Of a DNA stretch of 64,000 bases, positions 25,526 to 34,739 are shown in pieces. The position numbers were made by a program, and so were the translations under genes. The first letter of the stretch is position 1; each line of letters begins with the position of its first letter. This DNA comes from Mordavella massiliensis (GTDB lineage Bacteria; Bacillota; Clostridia; Lachnospirales; Lachnospiraceae). The notes beneath the pieces were generated by a model. It was not told where the DNA came from. It did not search any database and was given only the letters and a program-made list of their open reading frames with translations. The stretch spans positions 1 to 64,000 of the forward strand of contig NZ_JACJLV010000005.1 in NCBI RefSeq assembly GCF_016902415.1, written 5' to 3'.

Positions 25526-26968
25526 ATGGATACAACAAATCTGGACATCAATCTTTCAGACAACATCCCGGAAGACGAGACCGGACGCCAGTATTATTAC
25601 ATAGAAAAGGCAAGACTATACGTACAGGAACTTTCACAGAGGATCGGACGTCCTCTGACTTTTTGCGTGACCACTTTCGGCTGCCAGATGAATGCAAGAG
25701 ATTCTGAAAAACTCAGAGGGATCCTGAAGGAGATCGGCTATCTGGAAGCAGAGGAGGAAACAGCGGATTTTGTGATCTACAATACCTGTACTGTGCGGGA
25801 AAACGCCAATACCCGCGTGTATGGACGGCTCGGACAGCTGAAACCCCGCAAAAAACAGAATCCGTATATGATGATCGGTCTGTGCGGCTGTATGATGCAG
25901 GAACCGGAAGTCATTGAAAAATTAAAGAAAAGCTATTCTTTTGTAGATATTATATTTGGCACGCATAATATTTTTAAGTTTGCAGAACTGATCGTCCAGA
26001 GATTTTCTTCTGGAAAACCGGTGATCGATATCTGGGAAGGCACCGATGCGATCGTGGAAGATCTGCCGAATCAAAGAAAATATTCTTTTAAATCCGGAAT
26101 CAATATTATGTTCGGATGCAACAATTTCTGCAGCTACTGTATTGTCCCATATGTACGCGGACGGGAGCGGAGCAGAGAACCACAGGCGATCTTAAGAGAA
26201 ATCCGGCGGCTTGCCGACGATGGTGTTGTAGAGATCATGCTGCTTGGACAGAATGTAAATTCTTACGGCAAGACACTGGACCATCCAGTTACCTTTGCCG
26301 AACTTCTTACGGAGATCGAAAAAATTGACAAGATCAAAAGAATCCGCTTTATGACTTCCCATCCCAAAGATCTTTCCGATGAACTGATCGAAGTCATGAG
26401 CCGGTCCACAAAGATCTGCCGGCATCTTCATCTGCCGGTCCAGTCCGGAAGCAGCCGGATCCTGCAGAAAATGAACCGGCGCTACACAAAGGAACAATAC
26501 CTTGAGCTGACGGAGAAGATCCGGAAGGCGGTTCCCGGTATCTCTCTTACCACAGACATCATCGTAGGGTTCCCCGGCGAGACGGAGGAGGATTTCCAGG
26601 AAACTCTGGATCTGGTAAGAAAAGTAAGGTATGACAGCGCCTTTACGTTTATCTATTCCCGCAGAACCGGCACCCCTGCTGCCAATATGGAAGATCAGGT
26701 CCCGGAGGATGTTGTAAAGAACCGCTTCCAGAGACTGTTAAAAGAAGTGCAGGACATTGCCTCGGAAGTGTGTGCCGTTCACGAAGGGACAACTCAGGAG
26801 GCCCTGGTAGAATCCCTCAGCGAGCATGATCCCTCCATGGTCACCGGAAGACTGAGCAACAATCTGCTGGTACATTTCCCGGGAGGGGAAGAGCTGATCG
26901 GGAAACTGGTTCCTGTGTATTTGAAAGAATGCAAAGGATTTTATTATCTGGGAGAACTGGCCGGATAA
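25526..26968 (+). CDS. miaB: tRNA-2-methylthio-N6-isopentenyladenosine synthase MiaB
   Basis: A 480-residue radical-SAM methylthiotransferase that adds the 2-methylthio group to i6A37 of tRNA. The N-terminal UPF0004 domain supplies three cysteines for the auxiliary cluster (TTFGCQMNARDS, YNTCTVRE, GLCGCMMQ); the radical-SAM motif is FGCNNFCSYCIVPYVRGRE (CxxxCxxC); a TRAM domain occupies the last ~65 residues. It follows DUF896 closely and its prenyltransferase partner miaA lies at 32132. It ends at a terminator at 26985. Confidence 0.95.
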   Translation: MDTTNLDINLSDNIPEDETGRQYYYIEKARLYVQELSQRIGRPLTFCVTTFGCQMNARDSEKLRGILKEIGYLEAEEETADFVIYNTCTVRENANTRVYGRLGQLKPRKKQNPYMMIGLCGCMMQEPEVIEKLKKSYSFVDIIFGTHNIFKFAELIVQRFSSGKPVIDIWEGTDAIVEDLPNQRKYSFKSGINIMFGCNNFCSYCIVPYVRGRERSREPQAILREIRRLADDGVVEIMLLGQNVNSYGKTLDHPVTFAELLTEIEKIDKIKRIRFMTSHPKDLSDELIEVMSRSTKICRHLHLPVQSGSSRILQKMNRRYTKEQYLELTEKIRKAVPGISLTTDIIVGFPGETEEDFQETLDLVRKVRYDSAFTFIYSRRTGTPAANMEDQVPEDVVKNRFQRLLKEVQDIASEVCAVHEGTTQEALVESLSEHDPSMVTGRLSNNLLVHFPGGEELIGKLVPVYLKECKGFYYLGELAG

Positions 26969-26984
26969 TACTTATATTTTATGT

Positions 26985-27033
26985 AAAAAACGCTCACACT
27001 ATGAACTGTATGACGATAGTGAGGGCGTTTTTT
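26985..27033 (+). terminator. terminator after miaB, adjoining the next start codon
   Basis: AAAAAACGC with CACTAT on the left arm (26985-27002) pairs with ATAGTG and GCGTTTTTT on the right (27016-27033) around a 13-nt loop. The U-run ends one base before the ATG of the next gene and its 3' arm contains the only GAGGG ribosome binding site candidate for that gene. Confidence 0.8.
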
Positions 27034-27450
27034 ATGAGAAAGATCAGCGAGTATGCATTTTTATGGGGACTGGGAGGCTGTCTCTATTACAGTTTTGAAC
27101 TTCTATTCCGTGGGTTTTCCCACTGGACCATGTTCCTGCTTGGAGGCATCAGCCTTTTGTTCTGTACCATACAGGGACAGATCCTGAAGTGGGAGGATCC
27201 GCTGTGGATCCAGATCCTGAGGTGTACGGTATTTGTCGTATCACTGGAATTCATAACCGGGATCATTGTGAATAAATGGATGGGACTCGCCATCTGGGAT
27301 TACACCGGTCTGCCGCTGCAGCTTTTTGGACAGATCTGCCTGCCGTTTGCCGTGATCTTTTCCGGGCTGTGCGCTTTTGCGATCCTGGCCGGCGGATATC
27401 TGGCCTGCTGGCTTTTTCAGGATATCCGTCCCCGCCTGCATTTTCTATGA
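27034..27450 (+). CDS. PF06541 (CmpB-like) membrane protein
   Basis: A 138-residue protein with four hydrophobic helices: LGGCLYYSFELLFRGF, WTMFLLGGISLLFCTIQG, CTVFVVSLEFITGIIVN and AVIFSGLCAFAILAGGYLA. The WDYTGLPLQLFGQICLPF block is characteristic of the putative ABC-transporter type IV (CmpB-like) family, small membrane proteins of unknown activity. I use ATG 27034; an in-frame ATG at 27001 would start inside the terminator loop. The start directly follows the terminator's U-run, so expression may depend on read-through or on unpaired GAGGG. Confidence 0.7.
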   Translation: MRKISEYAFLWGLGGCLYYSFELLFRGFSHWTMFLLGGISLLFCTIQGQILKWEDPLWIQILRCTVFVVSLEFITGIIVNKWMGLAIWDYTGLPLQLFGQICLPFAVIFSGLCAFAILAGGYLACWLFQDIRPRLHFL

Positions 27451-27469
27451 CAAAATCTCTTTCTTATTC

Positions 27470-27488
27470 TTGACAGAAATGCTATAAT
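27470..27488 (+). promoter_or_regulatory. probable sigma-A promoter elements before mutS
   Basis: A perfect TATAAT at 27483-27488 is the likely -10, ~37 nt before the GTG of mutS. TTGACA at 27470-27475 is only 7 nt away and cannot be its -35 at normal spacing; TTTCTT at 27460-27465 would be at 17 nt. The exact pairing is unclear. Confidence 0.45.
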
Positions 27489-27524
27489 AAAATGTAAAAA
27501 TTCAGACAGAAGAGGAGAAAAAAC

Positions 27525-30173
27525 GTGGCTGAACTTACACCGATGATGCGGCAGTATATGGAAACCAAAAAAGAGTATCCTGACTGCATCTTGTTTTATA
27601 GACTGGGCGATTTTTATGAAATGTTTTTTGACGACGCGCTGACTGCGTCCAAAGAACTGGAGATTACGCTGACTGGAAAAAACTGCGGTCTGGAAGAAAG
27701 AGCGCCCATGTGCGGAGTCCCCTATCATGCAGTGGACGGTTACCTGAACCGGCTGGTATCCAAAGGATACAAGGTGGCGATTTGTGAGCAGATGGAGGAT
27801 CCTGCCACAGCGAAGGGACTGGTAAAAAGAGACGTGGTCAGGATCGTCACACCGGGAACGAACCTGGACACACAGGCGCTGGATGAATCCAGGAATCAGT
27901 ATATTATGTGTATCGTTTACATTGCAGACCGGTACGGCCTGTCCGTGGCGGATGTAACAACAGGCGATTATTTTGTCAGCGAGATCGATGACAGTGAAAA
28001 ATTATTTGATGAAATTTACCGGTACATGCCCTCAGAGCTGATATGCAATGAGGCTTTTTATATGAGTGGGATGGATCTGGATCTTCTGAAAGAAAAGCTG
28101 GGGATCACCATCTATACGCTGGACGCCTGGTATTTTGATGATGAGATCTGCGCGCGTACGCTGAAAGATCATTTCCATGTGGGAGCACTGGAAGGCCTGG
28201 GGCTTGCAGATTATGACTGCGGCGTGATCGCGGCGGGAGCACTTCTGAAATATCTTCTGGAGACGCAGAAACAGGATCTGTCCCATATCACCGGGCTTAC
28301 GGTATACGCCAGCGGAAAATATATGCTGCTGGACAGTTCCACACGCAGAAATCTGGAGCTTTGCGAGACTCTCCGGGAAAAGCAGAAAAGGGGATCGCTT
28401 CTCTGGGTCCTGGACAAGACGAAAACCGCGATGGGAGCCCGTACCTTAAGGAAATACATCGAACAGCCGCTGATCCGGAAAAAAGATATTGAAGAACGGC
28501 TGGATGCAGTAGCTGAGTTAAAGGATCAGGCCATTTCCAGAGAAGAGATCCGGGAATATCTTTCCTCGGTCTATGATCTGGAACGGCTGATGTGCAAAAT
28601 CACGTATCAGTCTGCCAATCCCAGAGACCTGATCGCTTTTGAGCGTTCTCTTTCCATGCTGCCGCACATCCGGTGCATCCTTCAGGATATGTCTTCCACC
28701 CTGTTAAAAGAGCTGTACCAGGAGCTGGATCCTCTGGAGGATCTGTGCGCGCTGATCCAGAAGGCCATTGTAGACGATCCGCCGATCGCGATGAAAGAGG
28801 GCGGCATTATCAAGGATGGTTATCACGAGGAAGTAGACCGTCTCCGGACCGCCAAATCCAAAGGAAAAGAATGGCTGGCAAGGCTGGAAGAGCAGGAACG
28901 GGAAAAAACAGGGATCAAAAACTTAAGGATCCGTTACAACAAAGTGTTCGGATATTATCTGGAGGTTACCAATTCCTTTAAGAATCTGGTGCCGGATTAC
29001 TATACACGCAAGCAGACGCTTGCAAATGCGGAACGTTATATCATACCGGAATTAAAGGAACTGGAAGACACCATCCTTGGGGCGGAGGATAAGCTTTATG
29101 CCCTGGAATACGAATTATACAGCGAAGTCCGGGATGCGATCGCCGCTGAAGTTCTGAGGATCCAGAAAACGGCCAAGGCCGTCGCTCAGATCGATGCCTT
29201 TGCTTCTCTTGCGCTTACGGCAGAACGCAATCAGTACGTAAGGCCAAAGATCAACGAAAAGGGTACGATCGACATCCGGGACGGCAGGCATCCGGTGGTG
29301 GAAAAGATGATCCCCTCGGAAATGTTTATTGCCAATGACACCTATCTGGACGATAAGAAAAACCGGATCTCCGTGATCACCGGCCCGAACATGGCGGGAA
29401 AATCTACATATATGCGGCAGACCGCACTGATCGTCCTGATGGCCCAGATCGGTTCTTTTGTTCCGGCATCCAGCGCAAACATCGGACTGGTGGACCGGAT
29501 CTTTACCCGCGTGGGGGCTTCTGATGATCTGGCAAGCGGCCAGAGTACATTTATGGTAGAGATGACAGAAGTGGCAAATATCCTGCGCAATGCTACCAGC
29601 AAGAGCCTTCTGATCCTGGACGAGATCGGACGGGGGACCAGTACCTTTGACGGATTAAGTATCGCCTGGGCGGTGATCGAACATATCAGCAACAGTAAAC
29701 TTCTGGGAGCAAAGACTCTGTTTGCCACCCACTATCATGAACTGACAGAGCTGGAGGGCAAGATCAGCAATGTAAATAATTACTGCATTGCCGTCAAAGA
29801 AAAAGGGGACGACATTATCTTCCTTCGGAAAATTGTAAAAGGCGGAGCTGATAAAAGTTATGGAATACAGGTGGCAAGACTTGCCGGCGTTCCGGAATCT
29901 GTGACCAGCCGCGCAAAAGAGATCGTGGAAGAACTGGTGCAGGCGGATATCACGACACGGATCAAGGATATTGCCGTTCAGGGCGGCGAGAAGCCAAAGA
30001 TCAAGGCAAAACATTACGACGAAGTAGACCTTGCCCAGATGTCTCTTTTTGATACCGTCAAGGATGACGATGTGATCCAGGAGATCGAGGATCTGGATCT
30101 TGCCAACCTGACGCCGATCGATGCGTTAAACACACTGTATCAGCTGCAGAACAAATTAAAAAACAGGTGGTAA
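27525..30173 (+). CDS. mutS: DNA mismatch repair protein MutS
   Basis: An 882-residue MutS, full length. The N-terminal mismatch-binding Phe-x-Glu is in YRLGDFYEMFFDDAL, the connector and core domains follow, and the ATPase has Walker A TGPNMAGKSTYMRQTALI (~residue 618), Walker B LLILDEIGRGTSTFDG and the ATHYHELTEL motif. It recognises mismatches and recruits MutL, encoded 3 bp downstream. Translation starts at GTG with AGAGGAG upstream. The C-terminal ~80 residues are acidic and hold the dimerisation helix. Confidence 0.97.
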   Translation: MAELTPMMRQYMETKKEYPDCILFYRLGDFYEMFFDDALTASKELEITLTGKNCGLEERAPMCGVPYHAVDGYLNRLVSKGYKVAICEQMEDPATAKGLVKRDVVRIVTPGTNLDTQALDESRNQYIMCIVYIADRYGLSVADVTTGDYFVSEIDDSEKLFDEIYRYMPSELICNEAFYMSGMDLDLLKEKLGITIYTLDAWYFDDEICARTLKDHFHVGALEGLGLADYDCGVIAAGALLKYLLETQKQDLSHITGLTVYASGKYMLLDSSTRRNLELCETLREKQKRGSLLWVLDKTKTAMGARTLRKYIEQPLIRKKDIEERLDAVAELKDQAISREEIREYLSSVYDLERLMCKITYQSANPRDLIAFERSLSMLPHIRCILQDMSSTLLKELYQELDPLEDLCALIQKAIVDDPPIAMKEGGIIKDGYHEEVDRLRTAKSKGKEWLARLEEQEREKTGIKNLRIRYNKVFGYYLEVTNSFKNLVPDYYTRKQTLANAERYIIPELKELEDTILGAEDKLYALEYELYSEVRDAIAAEVLRIQKTAKAVAQIDAFASLALTAERNQYVRPKINEKGTIDIRDGRHPVVEKMIPSEMFIANDTYLDDKKNRISVITGPNMAGKSTYMRQTALIVLMAQIGSFVPASSANIGLVDRIFTRVGASDDLASGQSTFMVEMTEVANILRNATSKSLLILDEIGRGTSTFDGLSIAWAVIEHISNSKLLGAKTLFATHYHELTELEGKISNVNNYCIAVKEKGDDIIFLRKIVKGGADKSYGIQVARLAGVPESVTSRAKEIVEELVQADITTRIKDIAVQGGEKPKIKAKHYDEVDLAQMSLFDTVKDDDVIQEIEDLDLANLTPIDALNTLYQLQNKLKNRW

Positions 30174-30176
30174 ATT

Positions 30177-32132
30177 ATGAGTAAAATACAAGTACTGGAT
30201 CCTGTCACCATTGATAAGATCGCGGCCGGTGAAGTTGTAGAGCGGCCGGCCTCTATTGTAAAAGAACTGGCGGAAAACGCCATAGACGCAGGCGCCACCG
30301 CCATAACCGTGGAGATTGAAGAGGGCGGGATCTCTTATATCCGGATCGCGGACAATGGATGCGGGATAGAAAGAGAAGAAGTTCCGTCCGCATTTCTCCG
30401 TCATTCCACCAGCAAGATCCGTACCGTGGATGATCTGATACATATCCATTCCCTTGGATTCCGTGGAGAGGCTCTCTCCAGTATCGCCGCGGTCTCCCAG
30501 GTAGAACTGATCACAAAAACAGCAGAAGAGACCTTTGGAACACGATACCGCATCGCTGGCGGGAAAGAAGAAGGGCTGGAGGAAACCGGCGCAAAAGACG
30601 GAACAACCTTTGTGATCCGGCAGTTATTTTATAACACACCGGCCCGGCGTAAATTTTTAAAAACGCCTATGACAGAAGCCAGCCATGTCAGCGAATTGAT
30701 GACCCGTATGGCGCTGTCGCATCCGGAAATATCGTTTCAATTTATCAATAACGGCCAGTCCAGGATCCATACCTCCGGGAACGGCAGCTTAAAAGATGTG
30801 ATCTATCACATTTACGGTCGTGAGATCGCCATGAACCTGATCGAGATCCAGACAGAGGCAGGAGATGTGAAGATATCTGGTTTTCTTGGAAAACCTGTAA
30901 TATCCAGAGGAAACCGTAATTTTGAAAATTATTTCATCAATGGCAGATATGTAAAAAATCAGATCGTATCCAAAGCCATTGAGGATGCTTATAAGGATTT
31001 TACCATGCAGCACAAATATCCTTTTGTTGCGCTGCAGATCACGATGCCGGGCGAGGAGGTTGACGTCAATGTGCATCCTGCGAAGCTGGAGATCCGTTTC
31101 CAGAACCAGCAGGCCGTCTATAATGCTGTTTATGAGGCTGTGGACCGCGGGCTTCGAAAGGAAGAACTGATCCCCCAGGTTAAACTGGAGGAGCCAAAGG
31201 AAATCCCCAGAGCCGATGTACCATCTCCCGCGCCAGCGCCAATGCCAAAGAAAGAGACAAAACCACCGCAGGCTCCTGCAAAAGAGGAGCGGAACCTGGA
31301 CTACTTCATGCAGAAAATGAAGGAACGGGTGGCCGCCTATCACAACCGGGAGTCGTCAGCCGAAGTGGCGGCAAAAGATCAGATCTTCCGTCCCTTACAA
31401 CAGGCGGACCGCATCCGGGAAGCTGCAGTTTACGCGAACCTGTCCTCAGTTGGAGAAAAAGCGGAAAAAAAGATGGAAAATAAGACAGGAGAACAGGAAC
31501 CACCCCGGCAGATGGATCTCTTTGAAGAAAAATTCCTGGACCGGGAGATCCGCGCAGAATATCATTTGATCGGACAGGTGTTTGACACCTACTGGCTGGT
31601 AGAATTTCAGGATAATCTATATATCATAGATCAGCACGCGGCCCATGAAAGAGTGTTATACGAACGCACGCTGAAAAGCATGAAAACCAGAGAATATACG
31701 TCTCAGATGATCAGTCCGCCGGTGATCCTGGATCTTGGCATGCAGGAGGCGGCGCTTCTTAGAGAATACATGGACCGTTTCCTGCGGATCGGCTTTGAGA
31801 TCGAAGAATTCGGACAGGATTCTTTTGCGGTACGCGCTGTCCCGGACAATCTTTTCAGTCTGGCGAAAAAAGACCTGCTCCTGCAGATGATCGACAGTCT
31901 GTCCGATGAGGTAAGCCGGAAGCTTTCTCCGGAACTGATTGATGAAAAGGTGGCTTCCATGTCCTGTAAAGCGGCGGTCAAAGGGAAAATGAAACTTTCA
32001 GCCGCAGAAGCGGACGCTTTGATCGGAGAACTTCTGACACTGGACAATCCTTATCACTGTCCCCATGGAAGACCTACGATCATTGCCATGAGCAGACGGG
32101 AACTGGAAAAGAAATTCAAGAGGATTGTATAA
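30177..32132 (+). CDS. mutL: DNA mismatch repair protein MutL
   Basis: A 651-residue GHKL ATPase: ELAENAIDAGATAI, IADNGCGIEREE and HSLGFRGEALSSIAA form the nucleotide site in the first 110 residues. After a Pro-rich linker (~340-385, PAPAPMPKKETKPPQAPAKE), the C-terminal domain has the endonuclease motif IIDQHAAHERVLYERTL. MutL here is therefore a nicking endonuclease, as in organisms without MutH. It lies 3 bp after mutS and overlaps the miaA start by one base. Confidence 0.96.
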   Translation: MSKIQVLDPVTIDKIAAGEVVERPASIVKELAENAIDAGATAITVEIEEGGISYIRIADNGCGIEREEVPSAFLRHSTSKIRTVDDLIHIHSLGFRGEALSSIAAVSQVELITKTAEETFGTRYRIAGGKEEGLEETGAKDGTTFVIRQLFYNTPARRKFLKTPMTEASHVSELMTRMALSHPEISFQFINNGQSRIHTSGNGSLKDVIYHIYGREIAMNLIEIQTEAGDVKISGFLGKPVISRGNRNFENYFINGRYVKNQIVSKAIEDAYKDFTMQHKYPFVALQITMPGEEVDVNVHPAKLEIRFQNQQAVYNAVYEAVDRGLRKEELIPQVKLEEPKEIPRADVPSPAPAPMPKKETKPPQAPAKEERNLDYFMQKMKERVAAYHNRESSAEVAAKDQIFRPLQQADRIREAAVYANLSSVGEKAEKKMENKTGEQEPPRQMDLFEEKFLDREIRAEYHLIGQVFDTYWLVEFQDNLYIIDQHAAHERVLYERTLKSMKTREYTSQMISPPVILDLGMQEAALLREYMDRFLRIGFEIEEFGQDSFAVRAVPDNLFSLAKKDLLLQMIDSLSDEVSRKLSPELIDEKVASMSCKAAVKGKMKLSAAEADALIGELLTLDNPYHCPHGRPTIIAMSRRELEKKFKRIV

Positions 32133-33115
32133 TGATGAAACAACCATTAGTGGTTCTGACCGGGCCTACGGCAGTGGGAAAGACCAGACTGTCGATCAAC
32201 CTTGCGAAAGCAGTCGGCGGAGAGATCATTTCCGCGGATTCCATGCAGGTCTACCGGTATATGGACATTGGATCGGCCAAGATCCGTAAAGAAGAAATGG
32301 AAGGGGTTCCCCATCATCTGATCGATGTACTGGACCCCAGAGAAGAATTTCATGTACAGAAATTTCAGCAGATGGCAAAAGCTTCCATGGAAGGAATTTA
32401 CGAAAGAGGACATATCCCTATCCTCACCGGAGGAACAGGATTCTATATCCAGGCCGTGCTGTATGATATTGATTTTACAGAAGAAGAGACAGGCGGATCC
32501 TGCCGGAAAGAGCTGGAGCAGTACGTCAAAGAACACGGGCCCCTTGCCCTGCACCGCAGGCTGGAAGCTGTGGATCCCAAATCTGCCTGCGCGATCCACC
32601 CCAATAACGTAAAAAGAGTGGTCCGCGCGCTGGAATATTATGAACAGACCGGGGAGCAGATGTCTTTACACAATGAAAAGGAGCGGGAAAAAGCATCTCC
32701 TTATTCCTTCGCCTATTTTGTCCTGAATGAAGACCGCAGGAAGCTTTATGAAAAGATTGACCGCCGGGTGGATCTGATGATGGAAAAAGGCCTTGTGAAC
32801 GAAGTGCAGAAATTAAAAGACATGGGGTGCGACAGCCATATGGTATCCATGCAGGGACTGGGATATAAGGAAGTGCTGGCGTATCTGAACGGGGAATACA
32901 GTCTGAATGAAGCCGTCTATCGTATCAAACGGGACACCAGACATTTTGCAAAAAGACAGATCACATGGTTTAAGAGGGAGAGAAATGTGATCTGGGTAAC
33001 AAAAGAAGCATTTCAGAATGATGAAACGAAGATCCTGGCTTTTATGCTGGATCATATCGAGAAATTGGAGGGAGTATCATGTTTCAGAAATTATTCGGGG
33101 GATCCAGATTTTTAA
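32132..33115 (+). CDS. miaA: tRNA dimethylallyltransferase MiaA
   Basis: A 327-residue prenyltransferase adding the isopentenyl group to A37 of tRNA, the substrate of MiaB. Walker A TGPTAVGKTRLSINLAK is at residues 10-26; ISADSMQVYRYMDIGSAKI, PHHLIDVLDPREEF, LTGGTGFYIQA and RDTRHFAKRQITWFKRERN are family blocks. The start (TAATG) overlaps the mutL stop by one base. The 3' end overlaps a small TPR-like gene by 37 bp. Confidence 0.95.
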   Translation: MMKQPLVVLTGPTAVGKTRLSINLAKAVGGEIISADSMQVYRYMDIGSAKIRKEEMEGVPHHLIDVLDPREEFHVQKFQQMAKASMEGIYERGHIPILTGGTGFYIQAVLYDIDFTEEETGGSCRKELEQYVKEHGPLALHRRLEAVDPKSACAIHPNNVKRVVRALEYYEQTGEQMSLHNEKEREKASPYSFAYFVLNEDRRKLYEKIDRRVDLMMEKGLVNEVQKLKDMGCDSHMVSMQGLGYKEVLAYLNGEYSLNEAVYRIKRDTRHFAKRQITWFKRERNVIWVTKEAFQNDETKILAFMLDHIEKLEGVSCFRNYSGDPDF

Positions 33116-33372
33116 AAAGAATGAATACCCTGCTGGAAATCTATGCCTGCAGCCACAATGCCAGTGCAACGTACCGGGAGCTTCTCCGCCTGAAGCCTCT
33201 GATCCGGACAGAGGGGGAGAGAGCGCTTTACGAACTGAACCGGGCATCTCTTTTATACGATATGAAAAAATTCCGCGAAGCCGCGGATGTGATCGTAGAA
33301 ATTCCGGCTTTAAATCCGGAATTTGACGCAAGGTGCGCTTCGCTTCGGACCAAGATCATGAATGCGATGTAA
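33079..33372 (+). CDS. small TPR-like helical protein
   Basis: A 97-residue protein with a strong site (TTGGAGGGAGTATC) inside the end of miaA. The segment YELNRASLLYDMKKFREAAD followed by PALNPEF has the residue spacing of a tetratricopeptide repeat, preceded by another helical pair (TLLEIYACSHNASATYRELL). There is no signal peptide. The strong ribosome binding site and protein-like composition support it as real despite the overlap. Function unknown; it could be an adaptor. Confidence 0.6.
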   Translation: MFQKLFGGSRFLKRMNTLLEIYACSHNASATYRELLRLKPLIRTEGERALYELNRASLLYDMKKFREAADVIVEIPALNPEFDARCASLRTKIMNAM

Positions 33373-33413
33373 ACCAGGCACAACAGATAGAAAAGATAGA
33401 GAGGAAACCATTT

Positions 33414-34703
33414 ATGTCTTTGATCACAGAAGAATTATACCGCCAGATGGGAATCCGCAGAAGTGTTGTCACTTTTGGGGAATCCGTCTGCGAAGAATTG
33501 AAAGAACGCTTTGACGCCATTGACGCCATTGCAGAATATAATCAGTTGAAGGTTATCCACGCCATGCAGAAGAACAGGGTCAGCGACGCCTGCTTTCAGT
33601 TTGCCAGCGGGTACGGATATGACGACCTGGGAAGAGATACGCTGGAAAAGGTTTATGCAGATATCTTTCATACCGAGGACGCGCTGGTTCGTCCGCAGAT
33701 CACCTGCGGGACTCATGCCTTAAGCCTTGCGCTTGCCGCAAACTTACGTCCCGGGGACGAATTGTTATCCCCGGCAGGAAAGCCGTATGACACCCTGGAG
33801 GAAGTGATCGGGATCCGCCCGTCCAAAGGATCGCTGGCGGAGTATGGGATTACTTATTCCCAGGTGGATCTGCTGGAAAACGGATCATTTGATTATGAAG
33901 CGATCCGGCGTGCGATCAATGAAAAAACCAGGCTGGTGACCATCCAGAGATCCAAAGGCTACCAGACCCGTCCAAGCTTTTCCGTAAAGCAGATCGGCGA
34001 GCTGATCGCTTTTGTAAAAGAGATCAAACCGGAAGTGATCGTTATGGTGGATAACTGCTACGGAGAATTTGTAGAGACAATCGAACCCAGTGATGTCGGA
34101 GCGGACATGGTAGTGGGTTCTCTGATCAAAAATCCAGGCGGCGGGCTTGCTCCGATCGGCGGATATATTGCCGGACGCAAAGATCTGATCGAGAATTGCA
34201 GCTACCGGCTGACTTCTCCTGGACTGGGAAAAGAAGTCGGCGCTTCTCTGGGGATCATGCAGTCTTTCTACCAGGGACTGTTCCTGGCTCCAACCGTGAC
34301 CGCAAGCGCTCTGAAAGGAGCCATTTTTGCCGCGAATATTTATGAACGCCTGTCGTTTCCTGTGATCCCCGACGGAACAGAAGACCGGCATGATATTATC
34401 CAGGCAGTTACCTTTGGGAAACCGGAGGGCGTGATCGCTTTCTGCCGGGGGATCCAGGCTGCTGCCCCGGTAGATTCCTATGTCACGCCAGAACCGTGGG
34501 CGATGCCCGGATACGACAGTGATGTGATCATGGCGGCGGGAGCCTTTGTCCAGGGCTCTTCGATCGAACTGTCCGCCGACGGCCCCATCAAACCTCCCTA
34601 TGCCGTTTATTTCCAGGGAGGACTTACCTGGCCCCATGCAAAACTGGGGATCCTGATGTCGCTGGAATATCTGGTCCGGGAAGAGATCGTTTCCTTATCG
34701 TAA
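33414..34703 (+). CDS. methionine gamma-lyase family (PF06838) PLP protein
   Basis: A 429-residue PLP-dependent fold-type I protein of the family once called aluminium resistance protein. Blocks are ASGYGYDDLGRDTLEKVYAD, RPQITCGTHALSLALAANLR, VMVDNCYGEFVE, the PLP-lysine segment MVVGSLIKNPGGGLAPIGGY, and YDSDVIMAAGAFVQGSS. Annotation as a C-S lyase is by distant similarity only. I use ATG 33414, with GAGAGGAAACC upstream; the frame is open further upstream without a ribosome binding site. In Bacillus this family is encoded near hfq/glnR/miaA; here it also follows miaA. Confidence 0.87.
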   Translation: MSLITEELYRQMGIRRSVVTFGESVCEELKERFDAIDAIAEYNQLKVIHAMQKNRVSDACFQFASGYGYDDLGRDTLEKVYADIFHTEDALVRPQITCGTHALSLALAANLRPGDELLSPAGKPYDTLEEVIGIRPSKGSLAEYGITYSQVDLLENGSFDYEAIRRAINEKTRLVTIQRSKGYQTRPSFSVKQIGELIAFVKEIKPEVIVMVDNCYGEFVETIEPSDVGADMVVGSLIKNPGGGLAPIGGYIAGRKDLIENCSYRLTSPGLGKEVGASLGIMQSFYQGLFLAPTVTASALKGAIFAANIYERLSFPVIPDGTEDRHDIIQAVTFGKPEGVIAFCRGIQAAAPVDSYVTPEPWAMPGYDSDVIMAAGAFVQGSSIELSADGPIKPPYAVYFQGGLTWPHAKLGILMSLEYLVREEIVSLS

Positions 34704-34739
34704 CAGACAGTACAGGATGTGAAAAAGGAGAAAACCACG

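Noticed and set aside
27470-27475. TTGACA as -35 for the TATAAT at 27483
   Set aside because: Only 7 nt separate them, far below the functional 16-18 nt.
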